Assembly (NCBI RefSeq): GCF_008932245.1
Contig: NZ_CP034910.1
Coordinates: 682,001 to 746,000, forward strand
Source of the DNA: Sinorhizobium alkalisoli
Lineage (GTDB): Bacteria > Pseudomonadota > Alphaproteobacteria > Rhizobiales > Rhizobiaceae
Length of the DNA stretch: 64,000 bases
Direction: 5' to 3'
Made by a program: the position numbers and the translations under genes. Of this stretch, positions 33,658 to 42,849 are shown one piece after another. Each line of letters begins with the position of its first letter. Position 1 is the stretch's first letter. The notes below the pieces were generated by a model. It was not told the DNA's origin. It saw only the letters and a program-made list of their open reading frames with translations, and searched no databases.

Positions 33658-34962
33658 ATGAATATTCCCACCAGGTTCGGCGTCGGCAGTGCCGATCATT
33701 TCTTCCGCAGCGGCGTTGCCCAGGCGGATCCCGCCGTGAGCGGCATGGTCGACCGCGAACTCCACCGCCAGCGCGACGAAATTGAACTGATCGCCTCGGA
33801 AAACATCGTCTCCAAGGCAGTGCTCGAGGCGCAAGGCTCGGTGCTGACAAACAAATATGCCGAGGGTTATCCCGGCCGTCGCTACTATGGCGGCTGTCAG
33901 CATGTCGACGAGGTCGAGGAACTCGCCCGCGAACGCGCCAAGACGATTTTCAACTGCAGCTTCGTGAACGTGCAGCCCAATTCCGGAAGCCAAGCCAATC
34001 AGGCGGTGTTCATGGCGCTGATGCAGCCGGGCGACACGTTCCTTGGTCTGAACCTCGCCGCCGGCGGGCACCTGACCCACGGCGCGCCGGTCAATCAATC
34101 GGGCAAGTGGTTCAACGTCGTTTCGTATGGCGTGCGCCCCGACACCCACCGCATCGACATGGACGAGGTGCGCGACCTGGCCAGGAGACATCAGCCCAAG
34201 GTGATCCTCGCCGGCGGCTCTGCCTATCCGCGCGTCATCGACTTCAAGGCATTCCGCGAAATTGCCGACGAAGTAGGAGCAAAGCTCTTTGTCGACATGG
34301 CGCATTTCGCCGGCCTGGTTGCGGGCGGCGTGCATCCGAATCCGCTTGAGCACGCCCACGTCGTGACCACGACCACGCACAAGACGCTGCGCGGCCCGCG
34401 CGGCGGCATGGTGTTGTCCAACGACGAGGAGATCGGCAAGAAGATCAATTCGGCTGTGTTTCCGGGCCTGCAGGGTGGTCCGCTGATGCATGTCATTGCC
34501 GCAAAGGCAGTCGCATTCGGCGAGGCGCTTAGGCCGGAATTCAAGATCTACGCCGCAAACGTCGTCGCCAACGCGAAGGCGCTTGCCGACACGCTGTCCA
34601 AGGGCGGGGTCGATATCGTCTCTGGCGGCACCGATACGCATCTGATGCTGGTCGACCTCCGGCGCAAGAACCTCACCGGCAAGGCGGTGGAGGCGGCCCT
34701 CGGACGCGCCCATATCACCTGCAACAAGAACGGCATTCCGTTCGACCCGCAGGGTCCGATGGTCACGTCGGGCGTCCGTCTCGGCACTCCGGCCTGCACG
34801 ACCCGCGGCTTCCTCGTGGAGGAATTCCGCCAGGTTGGGCGGCTGACGATGCGCGTCATCGACGGCTTGGCGGCCTACGGCGAAGCCTGCAACGCGGCAG
34901 TCGAGACGGCCGTGCGCGAGGAGGTGCAGGAGCTGGTCGGCCGATTCCGAATCTACGAGTAG
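33658..34962 (+). CDS. glyA: Serine hydroxymethyltransferase
   Basis: The ATG at 33658 with AGGGAGGAG upstream gives 434 residues; the frame extends into ppc but that part is not coding. It condenses glycine with methylene-THF to serine, joining the demethylation pathway to the serine cycle. Motifs: [18 protein letters not shown] near residue 45, and [13 protein letters not shown] near 240 with the PLP lysine. Length is slightly above the usual 415-430 because of an N-terminal extension of about 15 residues. It is next to an unknown gene that starts 5 bp after its stop. Confidence 0.95.
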   Translation: MNIPTRFGVGSADHFFRSGVAQADPAVSGMVDRELHRQRDEIELIASENIVSKAVLEAQGSVLTNKYAEGYPGRRYYGGCQHVDEVEELARERAKTIFNCSFVNVQPNSGSQANQAVFMALMQPGDTFLGLNLAAGGHLTHGAPVNQSGKWFNVVSYGVRPDTHRIDMDEVRDLARRHQPKVILAGGSAYPRVIDFKAFREIADEVGAKLFVDMAHFAGLVAGGVHPNPLEHAHVVTTTTHKTLRGPRGGMVLSNDEEIGKKINSAVFPGLQGGPLMHVIAAKAVAFGEALRPEFKIYAANVVANAKALADTLSKGGVDIVSGGTDTHLMLVDLRRKNLTGKAVEAALGRAHITCNKNGIPFDPQGPMVTSGVRLGTPACTTRGFLVEEFRQVGRLTMRVIDGLAAYGEACNAAVETAVREEVQELVGRFRIYE

Positions 34963-34967
34963 AGGAC

Positions 34968-35348
34968 ATGCACGTGCAGAAAGTGCTCCCGGAACTTTAC
35001 CAGGACCATGCGTCCATCACCCTCCAGAACGCCTTCCATGACGCGCTCGAAGCGCTGGAGGCGTGGGAGGACGGAAACGAGGAACCTCTCGTCGCCGTGG
35101 AAGGGTGCACCGTCCCTATTAGTCATATCTTCGCCCATATGAGCGCCTGCACCGACCTGCTGCCGCTCAGGACGCGCGACGTGCTCGAAAGCATTACCGA
35201 CAAGGGATCTCTTCTTGCTTTAGCCGGCTCCCTCTATGCCGACGGCGCCAAGCTGGTCATGCCGCTCTGCGTCGAGCGCCTGACGCTGTCACTACTGCGC
35301 CCGTCGTCATCAGCGGTGCCGCTGCGCAAGGCCGCCCTCGAGGCATAA
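34968..35348 (+). CDS. Unknown 126-residue protein between glyA and sgaA
   Basis: The protein is soluble and mostly helical with an acidic N-terminal half (residues 1-45, EALEAWEDGNEE) and a hydrophobic C-terminal half. It has no recognisable domain. The start lies 5 bp after the glyA stop, which strongly suggests co-translation. A terminator hairpin follows about 100 bp later. Position alone suggests an accessory to serine-cycle C1 transfer; no function can be assigned. Confidence 0.6.
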   Translation: MHVQKVLPELYQDHASITLQNAFHDALEALEAWEDGNEEPLVAVEGCTVPISHIFAHMSACTDLLPLRTRDVLESITDKGSLLALAGSLYADGAKLVMPLCVERLTLSLLRPSSSAVPLRKAALEA

Positions 35349-35451
35349 TACATAAGTCGTTTCGACCCCGCAGACAGGATCGCCGCCGCTGAGTGCATGC
35401 ATTTGCCGGTACGGCATCGATCCTTCCAAGATCGTCCCCGGACCGCAAATG

Positions 35452-35480
35452 AAAAGCCCGTCCCGCAGGATCGGGCTTTT
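35452..35480. terminator. Terminator hairpin after ppc-glyA unit
   Basis: AAAAGCCCG (35452-35460) pairs with CGGGCTTTT (35472-35480) over an 11-base loop. The T-run is inside the 3' arm, so it can work in both directions. Confidence 0.65.
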
Positions 35481-35723
35481 GCTCTGAAGGCTTGTATTCG
35501 GCCGTCGGCATGGGCCCCTGGCCAAGGCGCCTCCCCGAGCGCACGGCCGCCCCTCATGTAGTGACATCCCATTTCTAGTTTTGGATTGTGCAGCCGCGCG
35601 TTCTCCGTCGTTGCCGTCGCGCGCAAGGTTGCCCTGGGCACCTCGACGCGGATGTCAGAGACATTTGCTACGCACAAAATGCTGGACCTAGCGCCTCGGG
35701 AATACGTCCGCGGGTGGGTTTCA

Positions 35724-35771
35724 TCCTATCCGATAGGACGCCAGCACCACTGAAAGGGTGGGCTCAGCCCA
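35724..35771. promoter_or_regulatory. Paired palindromes upstream of sgaA
   Basis: TCCTAT-CCG-ATAGGA (35724-35738) and TGGGCT-C-AGCCCA (35759-35771) are both perfect and lie 120-170 bp before sgaA. They could be operator sites for a serine-cycle regulator such as the XRE-cupin protein at 42.8 kb, or form small RNA hairpins. Confidence 0.35.
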
Positions 35772-35893
35772 ACGCCCAAGGGTCCACGTTTCTATCCCAA
35801 CAGGTGTTGTGGGTCGGCGACCGTGAACCGATCATCCTCCCGACAGCCTCAGAAAGGGCACGGCGCCCTGAGCAATCTTCAAGAGGACTTTAC

Positions 35894-37084
35894 ATGGCCG
35901 GCTTCACCCAGCTTTTCGTTCCAGGACCGACCAATATTCCGGAGATCGTCCGGCAGGCGATGAATATGCCGATGGAGGACATGCGCGCTCCGGACTACCC
36001 GACTTTCACGCGCGCCCTGTTCACCGACTTGATGAAGGTGTTCCGGAACGAGACCGGCCGCGTCTTCATCTTCCCGTCCTCGGGCACCGGCGCATGGGAA
36101 TCGGCGATCGCCAACACCCTTAGTCCAGGCGACCGCGTGCTGATGTCGCGCTTCGGCCAGTTCTCGCATCTGTGGGTCGACATGTGCGAGCGCTTCGGCC
36201 TCGACGTCGATGTAGTCGATGTCGAGTGGGGCGCGGGCTGCCCGGTAGAGGTCTATGCCGAGCGGCTTGCTCAGGACAAGGAGCATCGTATCAAGGCGGT
36301 ATTTGTCACCCACAACGAAACCGCAACCGGCGTAACCAGCGATGTCGGCGCCGTGCGCGCCGCCCTCAACGCTGCCAGGCACCCGGCCCTGCTCTTCGTC
36401 GATGGCGTCTCCTCAATCGGCTCGATCGACTTCCGTCAGGAGGAGTGGGGCGTAGACTGCGCCGTCTCCGGCTCGCAGAAGGGTTTCATGCTGCCGCCGG
36501 GGCTTGGCTTTCTGTCGGTCAGCCAAAAGGCGCTCGCCACCGCCCGGACCGCCAAGCACAACCGCTGCTATTTCTCCTTCGAGGATCAGATCCGCGCCAA
36601 CGACACCGGCTACTTCCCCTACACACCGGCGGTACAGCTGCTGCGCGGCCTGCGCGCGGCCCTGGACCTTATCCAGCAAGAAGGCCTTGATAACATCTTC
36701 GAGCGCCACAACCGACTGGCGACGGGTGTCCGCAGGGCGGTCGAAGCCTGGGGTCTGAAGCTCTGCGCCAAGGAAGCCAAGTGGCACTCCGACACGGTCA
36801 GCGCGGTGCTGGTGCCGGAGGGTGTCGACAGCGCCGATGTCGTCCGCCGGGCCTATTACGGCTACCAGACCTCACTCGGGGTCGGCCTCAGTAAGGTCGC
36901 GGGCAAGGTGTTTCGCATCGGCCATCTCGGCTGGGTCAACGAAGTGATGATGTGCGGCGCGATCTCAGCGGCCGAAATGGCGTTGCGCGATTGCGGCGTG
37001 AAGGTGCGGCCCGGTTCCGGCGTGGGCGCTGCGCTCGAACACTACCGGCTGTCGGCGCAGCCGGCGATCGCCAAAGTAGCCTGA
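35894..37084 (+). CDS. sgaA: Serine-glyoxylate aminotransferase
   Basis: The ATG at 35894, with AAGAGGA upstream, gives 396 residues, the family length. It moves the amino group of serine to glyoxylate, giving hydroxypyruvate and glycine. FVPGPTNIPEIVRQAMN at the start and the PLP-lysine segment SGSQKGFMLPPGLGFLSV near 194 are class V aminotransferase features. It opens the sgaA-mclA-mtkA-mtkB operon. Confidence 0.95.
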   Translation: MAGFTQLFVPGPTNIPEIVRQAMNMPMEDMRAPDYPTFTRALFTDLMKVFRNETGRVFIFPSSGTGAWESAIANTLSPGDRVLMSRFGQFSHLWVDMCERFGLDVDVVDVEWGAGCPVEVYAERLAQDKEHRIKAVFVTHNETATGVTSDVGAVRAALNAARHPALLFVDGVSSIGSIDFRQEEWGVDCAVSGSQKGFMLPPGLGFLSVSQKALATARTAKHNRCYFSFEDQIRANDTGYFPYTPAVQLLRGLRAALDLIQQEGLDNIFERHNRLATGVRRAVEAWGLKLCAKEAKWHSDTVSAVLVPEGVDSADVVRRAYYGYQTSLGVGLSKVAGKVFRIGHLGWVNEVMMCGAISAAEMALRDCGVKVRPGSGVGAALEHYRLSAQPAIAKVA

Positions 37085-37139
37085 GACGCCAGCGCCGCAC
37101 GTCCCTTCGATGCGCGGCACTCCAAAAGGAGGAGACAAC

Positions 37140-38105
37140 ATGAGCCACACAATTCACCACCTGCGCAAGTTGCGCCTTCAGCGCAGCGAGCTCGCGGTGC
37201 CGGGCTCAAACCCGGAGATGATCCGCAAGGCCGCCGACGGCGCTGCCGACTACATCTTCCTCGATATCGAGGACGCGGTCGCGCCGCCTGACAAGGAGCG
37301 GGCGCGCAAGAACATCATCGAGGCGCTCAACGAGATCGACTGGCGCGCCCGCGGCAAAACCATTTCGGTGCGTATCAACGGCCTCGATACCCACTATATG
37401 TACCGCGACGTGGTCGACGTGATGGAGCAGGCCGGCGACCGGCTCGACACCATCCTGGTGCCCAAGGTAGGCGTTCCGGCCGACCTCTACATGGTCGAGG
37501 CCATGGTCAACCAGATCGAGACCGCCAAAGGCTTTGAGACCCGTGTCGGCCTCGAGGCCCTGATCGAAACCGCCCTTGGGATGGCCAATGTTGAAGCCAT
37601 TGCCGCCTATGGCGGCCGGCTCGAGGCGCTCCATTTCGGCGTCGCCGACTATGCGGCGAGCTTGAAGGCGCGCACTGTCAACATCGGCGGCCTCAATCCC
37701 GACTATCCGGGAGACCAGTGGCACGCGGCACTCTCGCGTATGACGGTCGCCTGCCGAGCCTATGGTCTGCGCGCCATCGACGGACCGTTCGGCGACTTTT
37801 CCGATCCGGACGGCTACATTGCCGCCGCCAAGCGCGCGGCCGCGCTCGGCATCGAGGGCAAGTGGGCGATCCATCCTTCGCAGATCGAACTCGCCAATGC
37901 CGTGTTCTCACCGCCGGAGAAGGAAGTCACCCGCGCGCGCCGCATCATCGAAGTGCTGAAGGAGGCCGAGGAAAAGGGCAAGGGTGCCGCTGCCCTCGAC
38001 GGCAAGATGATCGATGCCGCATCCGAACGCATGGCCAGGAACGTGCTCGTCATGCACGAGACAATCGAACGGTCGGCGCGGTCGCGCACGAGTCCGGCAA
38101 ACTGA
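37140..38105 (+). CDS. mclA: Malyl-CoA lyase (CitE/Mcl family)
   Basis: The ATG at 37140, preceded by AGGAGGAG, gives 321 residues. It cleaves malyl-CoA to glyoxylate and acetyl-CoA, the exit of the serine cycle. HpcH/HpaI-type barrel features are YIFLDIEDAVAPPDK near residue 37, LVPKVG near 113 and a Glu in VGLEALIETALG near 143. It is placed directly before mtkA and mtkB, which make its substrate, and 55 bp after sgaA. A citrate-lyase beta annotation would be a family-level misname. Confidence 0.93.
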   Translation: MSHTIHHLRKLRLQRSELAVPGSNPEMIRKAADGAADYIFLDIEDAVAPPDKERARKNIIEALNEIDWRARGKTISVRINGLDTHYMYRDVVDVMEQAGDRLDTILVPKVGVPADLYMVEAMVNQIETAKGFETRVGLEALIETALGMANVEAIAAYGGRLEALHFGVADYAASLKARTVNIGGLNPDYPGDQWHAALSRMTVACRAYGLRAIDGPFGDFSDPDGYIAAAKRAAALGIEGKWAIHPSQIELANAVFSPPEKEVTRARRIIEVLKEAEEKGKGAAALDGKMIDAASERMARNVLVMHETIERSARSRTSPAN

Positions 38106-38117
38106 GGAGGAACCCAC

Positions 38118-39302
38118 ATGGATATTCATGAATACCAGGCGAAGGAACTGCTCTCACGCTACTCGGTGCATATCCCGCGTGGTGGCCTTGCCTACAGCCC
38201 GGAGCAGGCGACCTACCGCGCCAGTGAGATCGGCGGTGACAAGTGGGTGGTCAAGGCGCAGATCCATTCCGGTGCCCGCGGCAAAGCCGGCGGCGTCCGC
38301 ATCTGCAAGTCCGACAGCGAAGTGTCCGACGCCGCCGAATACATGCTCGGCCGCAAGCTGGTAACCCACCAGACAGGCCCGAAGGGCAAGCTGGTTTCGC
38401 GCCTTTACGTCGAGGAAACGGTCGACATCCGCCAAGAGCTTTATCTCGGCATTGTGCTCGACCGCAAATCGGAGCGCGTCATGATCGTGGCCTCCGCGTC
38501 GGGCGGAATGGAGATCGAAGAGATCGCCGAGAAGCAACCTGACTCGATCATTCGTGCGGTCGTCGACCCGGGTGTTGGCATGCAGGACTTCCAGGCGCGC
38601 GAGATCGCCTTCGGCCTCGGACTGGAGAACAGCTTGATCGGCAAGGCAGTGGACACCCTGCTCGGCTGCTACCGCGTGTTCCGCGACTTTGACGCCTCGA
38701 TGCTGGAGATCAACCCGCTGGTCGTCACCCGCGACGGCAATCTGATCGCCCTGGACGCTAAAATGTCCTTCGACGAGAACGCCCTGTACCGGCGGCCGGA
38801 GATATCGGAGCTGCGTGACAAATCGCAGGAAGACCCGCGCGAGACCTTCGCCAGCGACCGCGGTCTCTCCTATGTCGGCCTCGACGGCAACATCGGCTGC
38901 ATCATCAACGGCGCCGGCCTGGCAATGGCAACCATGGACATGATCAAGATTGCTGGCGGCGAGCCCGCCAACTTTCTCGACATCGGCGGTGGCGCCTCAC
39001 CCGACCGCGTAGCGAAGGCCTTTCGCGCCGTGCTCGCCGACAAGAATATCGAGACGATCCTAGTCAACATCTTCGCCGGCATCAACCGCTGCGACTGGGT
39101 GGCCGAGGGGGTCATCAAGGCAATCCGCGAAGTCGGCGTGCATGTGCCGCTGGTCGTGCGCCTGGCCGGAACCAACGTCGAGGAAGGCCGCCGTATCCTT
39201 GCCGAGTCCGGAGAGAAGGTGATTGTGGCCGACACACTGGCCGAAGCGGCCGAGAAATCGGTTGAGGCGATGCGCGCCTTTGGCAAGCGTAAAAAGCACT
39301 GA
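38118..39302 (+). CDS. mtkA: Malate-CoA ligase (malate thiokinase) beta subunit
   Basis: The 394-residue protein belongs to the SucC family: an ATP-grasp domain from [15 protein letters not shown] to about residue 240, then a CoA-ligase domain with [15 protein letters not shown] near 261 and [10 protein letters not shown] near 317. With MtkB it activates malate to malyl-CoA. Being flanked by mclA and mtkB distinguishes it from succinyl-CoA synthetase. The gaps to the neighbours are 12 bp each. Confidence 0.93.
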   Translation: MDIHEYQAKELLSRYSVHIPRGGLAYSPEQATYRASEIGGDKWVVKAQIHSGARGKAGGVRICKSDSEVSDAAEYMLGRKLVTHQTGPKGKLVSRLYVEETVDIRQELYLGIVLDRKSERVMIVASASGGMEIEEIAEKQPDSIIRAVVDPGVGMQDFQAREIAFGLGLENSLIGKAVDTLLGCYRVFRDFDASMLEINPLVVTRDGNLIALDAKMSFDENALYRRPEISELRDKSQEDPRETFASDRGLSYVGLDGNIGCIINGAGLAMATMDMIKIAGGEPANFLDIGGGASPDRVAKAFRAVLADKNIETILVNIFAGINRCDWVAEGVIKAIREVGVHVPLVVRLAGTNVEEGRRILAESGEKVIVADTLAEAAEKSVEAMRAFGKRKKH

Positions 39303-39314
39303 CAGGAGGTCGAA

Positions 39315-40214
39315 ATGGCAGTTCTCTTGAATCGCAGGACGCGCGTCATCGTCCAGGGCCTGACCGGCAAGATCGGCTCCTTCCATGCCGAGGACATGAA
39401 ACGCTACGGCACAAACGTCGTCGGCGGCGTCACCCCCGGCAAAGGCGGACAGGTGCACCATGGCATTCCGGTGTTCAACACGGTCAAAGGCGCCGTGCGC
39501 GAGACCGGTGCGGAAGCCTCGGTCGTGTTCGTGCCGCCGCCCTTCGCCGCCGACTCGATCATGGAGGCGGCCGAGGCGGGCGTGAAGCTCTGCGTCTGCA
39601 TCACCGACGGCATACCTTCGCAAGACATGATGCGGGTCAAGCGCTATATGCGCCGCTTCCGCTACGAAGACCGCATGCGCCTGATCGGTCCGAACTGCGC
39701 CGGCGTCATCACCCCCGGCCAGGCCCTGATGGGTATCATGCCGGGCCATATCTACCTGCCCGGCCGCGTCGGCATCGTGGGGCGCTCGGGAACCCTTGGC
39801 TACGAAGCAGCCTCTCAGATGAAGGCGCTAGGCATCGGCGTTTCGACCAGCGTCGGCATCGGCGGCGACCCGATCAACGGCTCGTCCTTCAAGGACATCC
39901 TCAAGCTGTTCGAGGAAGACCCCGACACGGACGCCGTGGTCATGATCGGCGAGATCGGCGGCCCACAGGAAGCGGAAGCTGCGGAATGGGCTAAGCACCA
40001 CATGCGCAAGCCGTTGATCGCCTATATCGCCGGCCTTTCGGCGCCAAAGGGCAAGCGCATGGGGCATGCCGGCGCCATCATCTCCGCCTTCGGCGAATCC
40101 GCCCAGGAAAAGGTCGAGATCCTGCGCGATGCAGGCGTGACGATCGTGCCGACGCCCGCTGCCTTCGGCCCGACCGTTGCAGGCGTGCTCGAGCAGGGCG
40201 TGAGGGCCGCCTGA
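39315..40214 (+). CDS. mtkB: Malate-CoA ligase (malate thiokinase) alpha subunit
   Basis: The 299-residue protein belongs to the SucD family. An N-terminal CoA-binding Rossmann domain (VQGLTGKIGSFHAEDM near 15, GVTPGKGGQ near 38) is followed by a ligase domain with GRSGTLGYEAASQM near 157 and the phospho-His segment GHAGAIISAFGE near 249. It forms the alpha half of malate thiokinase. A strong hairpin follows 11 bp after the stop, so it is the last gene of the operon. Confidence 0.93.
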   Translation: MAVLLNRRTRVIVQGLTGKIGSFHAEDMKRYGTNVVGGVTPGKGGQVHHGIPVFNTVKGAVRETGAEASVVFVPPPFAADSIMEAAEAGVKLCVCITDGIPSQDMMRVKRYMRRFRYEDRMRLIGPNCAGVITPGQALMGIMPGHIYLPGRVGIVGRSGTLGYEAASQMKALGIGVSTSVGIGGDPINGSSFKDILKLFEEDPDTDAVVMIGEIGGPQEAEAAEWAKHHMRKPLIAYIAGLSAPKGKRMGHAGAIISAFGESAQEKVEILRDAGVTIVPTPAAFGPTVAGVLEQGVRAA

Positions 40215-40224
40215 CCCGGCCTTC

Positions 40225-40251
40225 AGGGGAGCCGGCACCGCCGGTTCCCCT
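40225..40251 (+). terminator. Strong hairpin after mtkB
   Basis: A 12-bp stem (40225-40236 with 40240-40251, one G-U pair) closes on a 3-base loop. It ends the sgaA-mclA-mtkAB unit; the following bases CCTTGCC are not a T-run. Confidence 0.65.
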
Positions 40252-40357
40252 CCTTGCCTCGAACGCAAGGTTCTGTCCCAATTTTCGCGAAGGCCGATGC
40301 GCAAAGTCGTGGGGCCGCGCGGTTATCCGCACACACAGTTCATACTGGGGACATGCG

Positions 40358-41326
40358 ATGAAACCACGCATTATGGTCACTCGGCGATGGCCCGCGGCTA
40401 TTGAACACGTGCTTGCCGAGCGGTTTGACACGACCTTCAATCAAAGCGACGCACCAATGAGCTTGGCGCAACTGAAGGCGGCGTTCCTGGAATTCGACGC
40501 GATCCTACCGACCGTCAGCGACAAGCTGCCGGCTGCCGTCTTTCCGGACGCTGAAGTCCGGACCAAGCTGCTAGCCAATTTCGGCGTCGGCTTCAGCCAT
40601 ATCGATCTCGATGCTGCGCGCGAGCGCGGCATTACGGTCACCAACACGCCGGGTGTGCTGACCGACTGCACCGCCGACGTCGCCATGAGCCTTTTGCTCT
40701 CGGTTTCCCGTAGGGCAGGCGAGGGCGAACGCCAACTGCGTGCCGGCCTGTGGCCGGGCTGGTGCCCCACGCACATGATCGGCACCAAGGTGACCGGCAA
40801 GACCATCGGAATCATCGGCATGGGCCGCATCGGCAAGGCGACTGCCAAGCGTGCACATTTCGGCTTCGACATGGACGTCATCTTCTACAACCGCTCCAAG
40901 CTCGACGACGAGGAAATCCGCGCCATGGGCGCGCGCCAGCTGCCGAAGATCGAAGATGTGCTCGCGCGTGCCGATTTCGTGTCGTTGCACTGCCCTGGTG
41001 GCGCCGAAAACCGGCACTTCATCAATGCTGCACGGCTCGGAGCGATGAAGCGAGGCGCTTATCTCATCAATACCGCCCGAGGTGACGTGGTCGACCATGA
41101 TGCGCTGATCGAAGCGCTCGAAGCCGGCAAAATCGCCGGCGCGGGGCTTGATGTCTACGACGGCGAACCGGACGTGCCGCCAGCCTTGATGTGCATGGAA
41201 AACGTGGTGCTCCTGCCGCATCTCGGCAGCGCGACAGAGGAAACTCGGGCGGATATGGGCATGAGAGCTGTCGAGAACCTCACCGCCTTTTTCGAAAGGC
41301 GCCCCGTTCCCGACAAGGTGGCATGA
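40358..41326 (+). CDS. hprA: Hydroxypyruvate reductase (D-2-hydroxyacid dehydrogenase)
   Basis: At 322 residues it matches the family norm. It reduces hydroxypyruvate to D-glycerate in the serine cycle. The nucleotide site GIIGMGRIGKATAKRA is near residue 152, and the catalytic Arg (NTARGD), Glu and His (LLPHLGSAT) are present. Its stop overlaps the gckA start by ATGA, so the next step of the cycle is translated with it. Confidence 0.93.
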   Translation: MKPRIMVTRRWPAAIEHVLAERFDTTFNQSDAPMSLAQLKAAFLEFDAILPTVSDKLPAAVFPDAEVRTKLLANFGVGFSHIDLDAARERGITVTNTPGVLTDCTADVAMSLLLSVSRRAGEGERQLRAGLWPGWCPTHMIGTKVTGKTIGIIGMGRIGKATAKRAHFGFDMDVIFYNRSKLDDEEIRAMGARQLPKIEDVLARADFVSLHCPGGAENRHFINAARLGAMKRGAYLINTARGDVVDHDALIEALEAGKIAGAGLDVYDGEPDVPPALMCMENVVLLPHLGSATEETRADMGMRAVENLTAFFERRPVPDKVA

Positions 41327-42624
41327 TGATCGCCGACCATGCGGCTCCGGTCGTGCCCGTGCTCCGCCAACAGGCGATCGCGCTGTTCCGTGAAGGTGTT
41401 GCGGCATCGGACCCCGAGCGCGCGGTGACCTCGGCGCTCGCAGGTAGGCTTGACGCAATCGCAGCAGCTCGACGCGTCATCCTGATCGCCTTCGGAAAAG
41501 CGGCCTGCCTGATGACGCGCGCAGCTCTGCCCTTCGTCCGAGACAAGCTGCATTGTGCACACGCCGTCACCAACCAGGAAAACCTCGAAGATATCGAAGG
41601 CGTGCACGTCATTGCCGGAGGCCATCCCTTGCCCAATGAGGGCAGCATCGCGGGTGCGTATGCCATCGAAAGGGCAGCGCGTGCGGCCGAACCCGGAGAC
41701 TTGCTGCTGGTTCTTGTCAGCGGCGGCGGGTCGGCCCTGATCTGCGCGCCGGCGCCCGGCCTTTCCCTCGCCGACAAAATCGCGCTCAACGATGCACTGA
41801 TCCGCTGCGGTGCGGAGATCAACGAAATCAACGCGGTGCGCCGGCGGTTCTCGCGCCTCAAGGGGGGGCGGCTGGCCCAGCTCGCTACCGGGGCAAGGAT
41901 ACTGTCGCTCATACTTTCCGACGTGCCGGGCGATGATGTCGGTACCATCGCCAGCGGCCCGACGGCGCAGCCCTCGGCGATGGCCACGGAGATTCTTACC
42001 ATTCTCGACCGCTACGGGTTGCGCGACAGCCTGCCGGCCACCATTCGTTCGCAAGTCGATCATCTCGTCCGCGACCAAGCCAAAGAGTTCGATCACGTCG
42101 AAAACGTGATCATAGGCTCCAACAGCATCAGCCTAGAGCGGGTGGTCAAGAGTGCCCGCGCGAGCTATCCGATCGTCGTCAAGGCAGGCGATTGGCTGAG
42201 CGGGGATGTTTCGGAAGTCGCCGAAACGATGCACCGCAGAGCCATCGATGCCTCGAACCAGTGCGGCGGCCCCATCGCCATCGTCGCCGGTGGCGAGCCA
42301 ACTGTGCGCGTAACCGGTACCGGGATTGGCGGACGCAACCAGGAGCTTGTGCTGCGCTTTGCGCTGCGTAATGAGTTGACAGCGATCAAACGCCCATGGG
42401 TTTTCCTGAGCGGTGGCACCGACGGCCGTGACGGCCCCACTGACGCTGCGGGCGGCATCGTTGATCCAAGTTCGACGAGCCGGATGCGCAACATCGGTTG
42501 CAATCCACGCGCACTTCTTGAAAACAACGATTCTTATCGCGCGCTGGATTCGTCCGGAGATCTCTTGATCACCGGTGCCACCGGCACCAATGTCGCAGAC
42601 CTGCAAATCCTGCTGATGCGATAA
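41323..42624 (+). CDS. gckA: Glycerate 2-kinase (MOFRL family)
   Basis: The ATG at 41323 overlaps the hprA stop and gives 433 residues. It phosphorylates D-glycerate to 2-phosphoglycerate. Family features are the N-terminal IAFGKAACLMTRAALP near 48, LVSGGGSALICAPAPGL near 131, and the C-terminal MOFRL segment GIGGRNQELVLRFAL with LSGGTDGRDGPTDAAGG. An ATG three bases later is an equal start candidate. It completes the serine-cycle gene set in the window. Confidence 0.93.
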   Translation: MMIADHAAPVVPVLRQQAIALFREGVAASDPERAVTSALAGRLDAIAAARRVILIAFGKAACLMTRAALPFVRDKLHCAHAVTNQENLEDIEGVHVIAGGHPLPNEGSIAGAYAIERAARAAEPGDLLLVLVSGGGSALICAPAPGLSLADKIALNDALIRCGAEINEINAVRRRFSRLKGGRLAQLATGARILSLILSDVPGDDVGTIASGPTAQPSAMATEILTILDRYGLRDSLPATIRSQVDHLVRDQAKEFDHVENVIIGSNSISLERVVKSARASYPIVVKAGDWLSGDVSEVAETMHRRAIDASNQCGGPIAIVAGGEPTVRVTGTGIGGRNQELVLRFALRNELTAIKRPWVFLSGGTDGRDGPTDAAGGIVDPSSTSRMRNIGCNPRALLENNDSYRALDSSGDLLITGATGTNVADLQILLMR

Positions 42625-42849
42625 GACGCGTCCTGCCGGACACACGAACGCGTTTCATCCGATCGTGTCAGCGGACGCCCACCGACACGCGAAACTGGAT
42701 TCCTTAAAACTTGCAATTGCAGGGCAGGCAAGACTGCAGTGGGTGTCGATCATCTGCTGAGAGAGGAATAACTCGCAGACCAGCCGCGTAACCCGTTGTG
42801 GAAAACGCAATAATGTTTACTATCAGTAAAAAATCGAAGCGAGATTGGC
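42625..42849. promoter_or_regulatory. Intergenic region before the XRE-cupin gene
   Basis: 225 bp with an A+T-rich stretch at about 42800-42835 (AATAATGTTTACTATCAG) that probably holds the promoter. No hairpin terminator for gckA was recognised. Confidence 0.35.

Larger units (their letters stand above)
35349..35893. other. Intergenic region upstream of sgaA
   Basis: This 545-bp stretch carries a terminator at 35452-35480 and two compact palindromes at 35724-35771 that probably belong to the promoter of sgaA-mclA-mtkAB. The sgaA frame is open back to 35588, but the extension lacks family character. No gene or recognised riboswitch was seen. Confidence 0.5.

Noticed and set aside
35349..35893. 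A folate, glycine or S-adenosylmethionine riboswitch before sgaA
   Set aside because: Several small hairpins are present, but I found no conserved aptamer core of these classes.
38118..40214. Succinyl-CoA synthetase (sucCD)
   Set aside because: The proteins are of that family, but lying directly after malyl-CoA lyase within a serine-cycle cluster indicates malate thiokinase.
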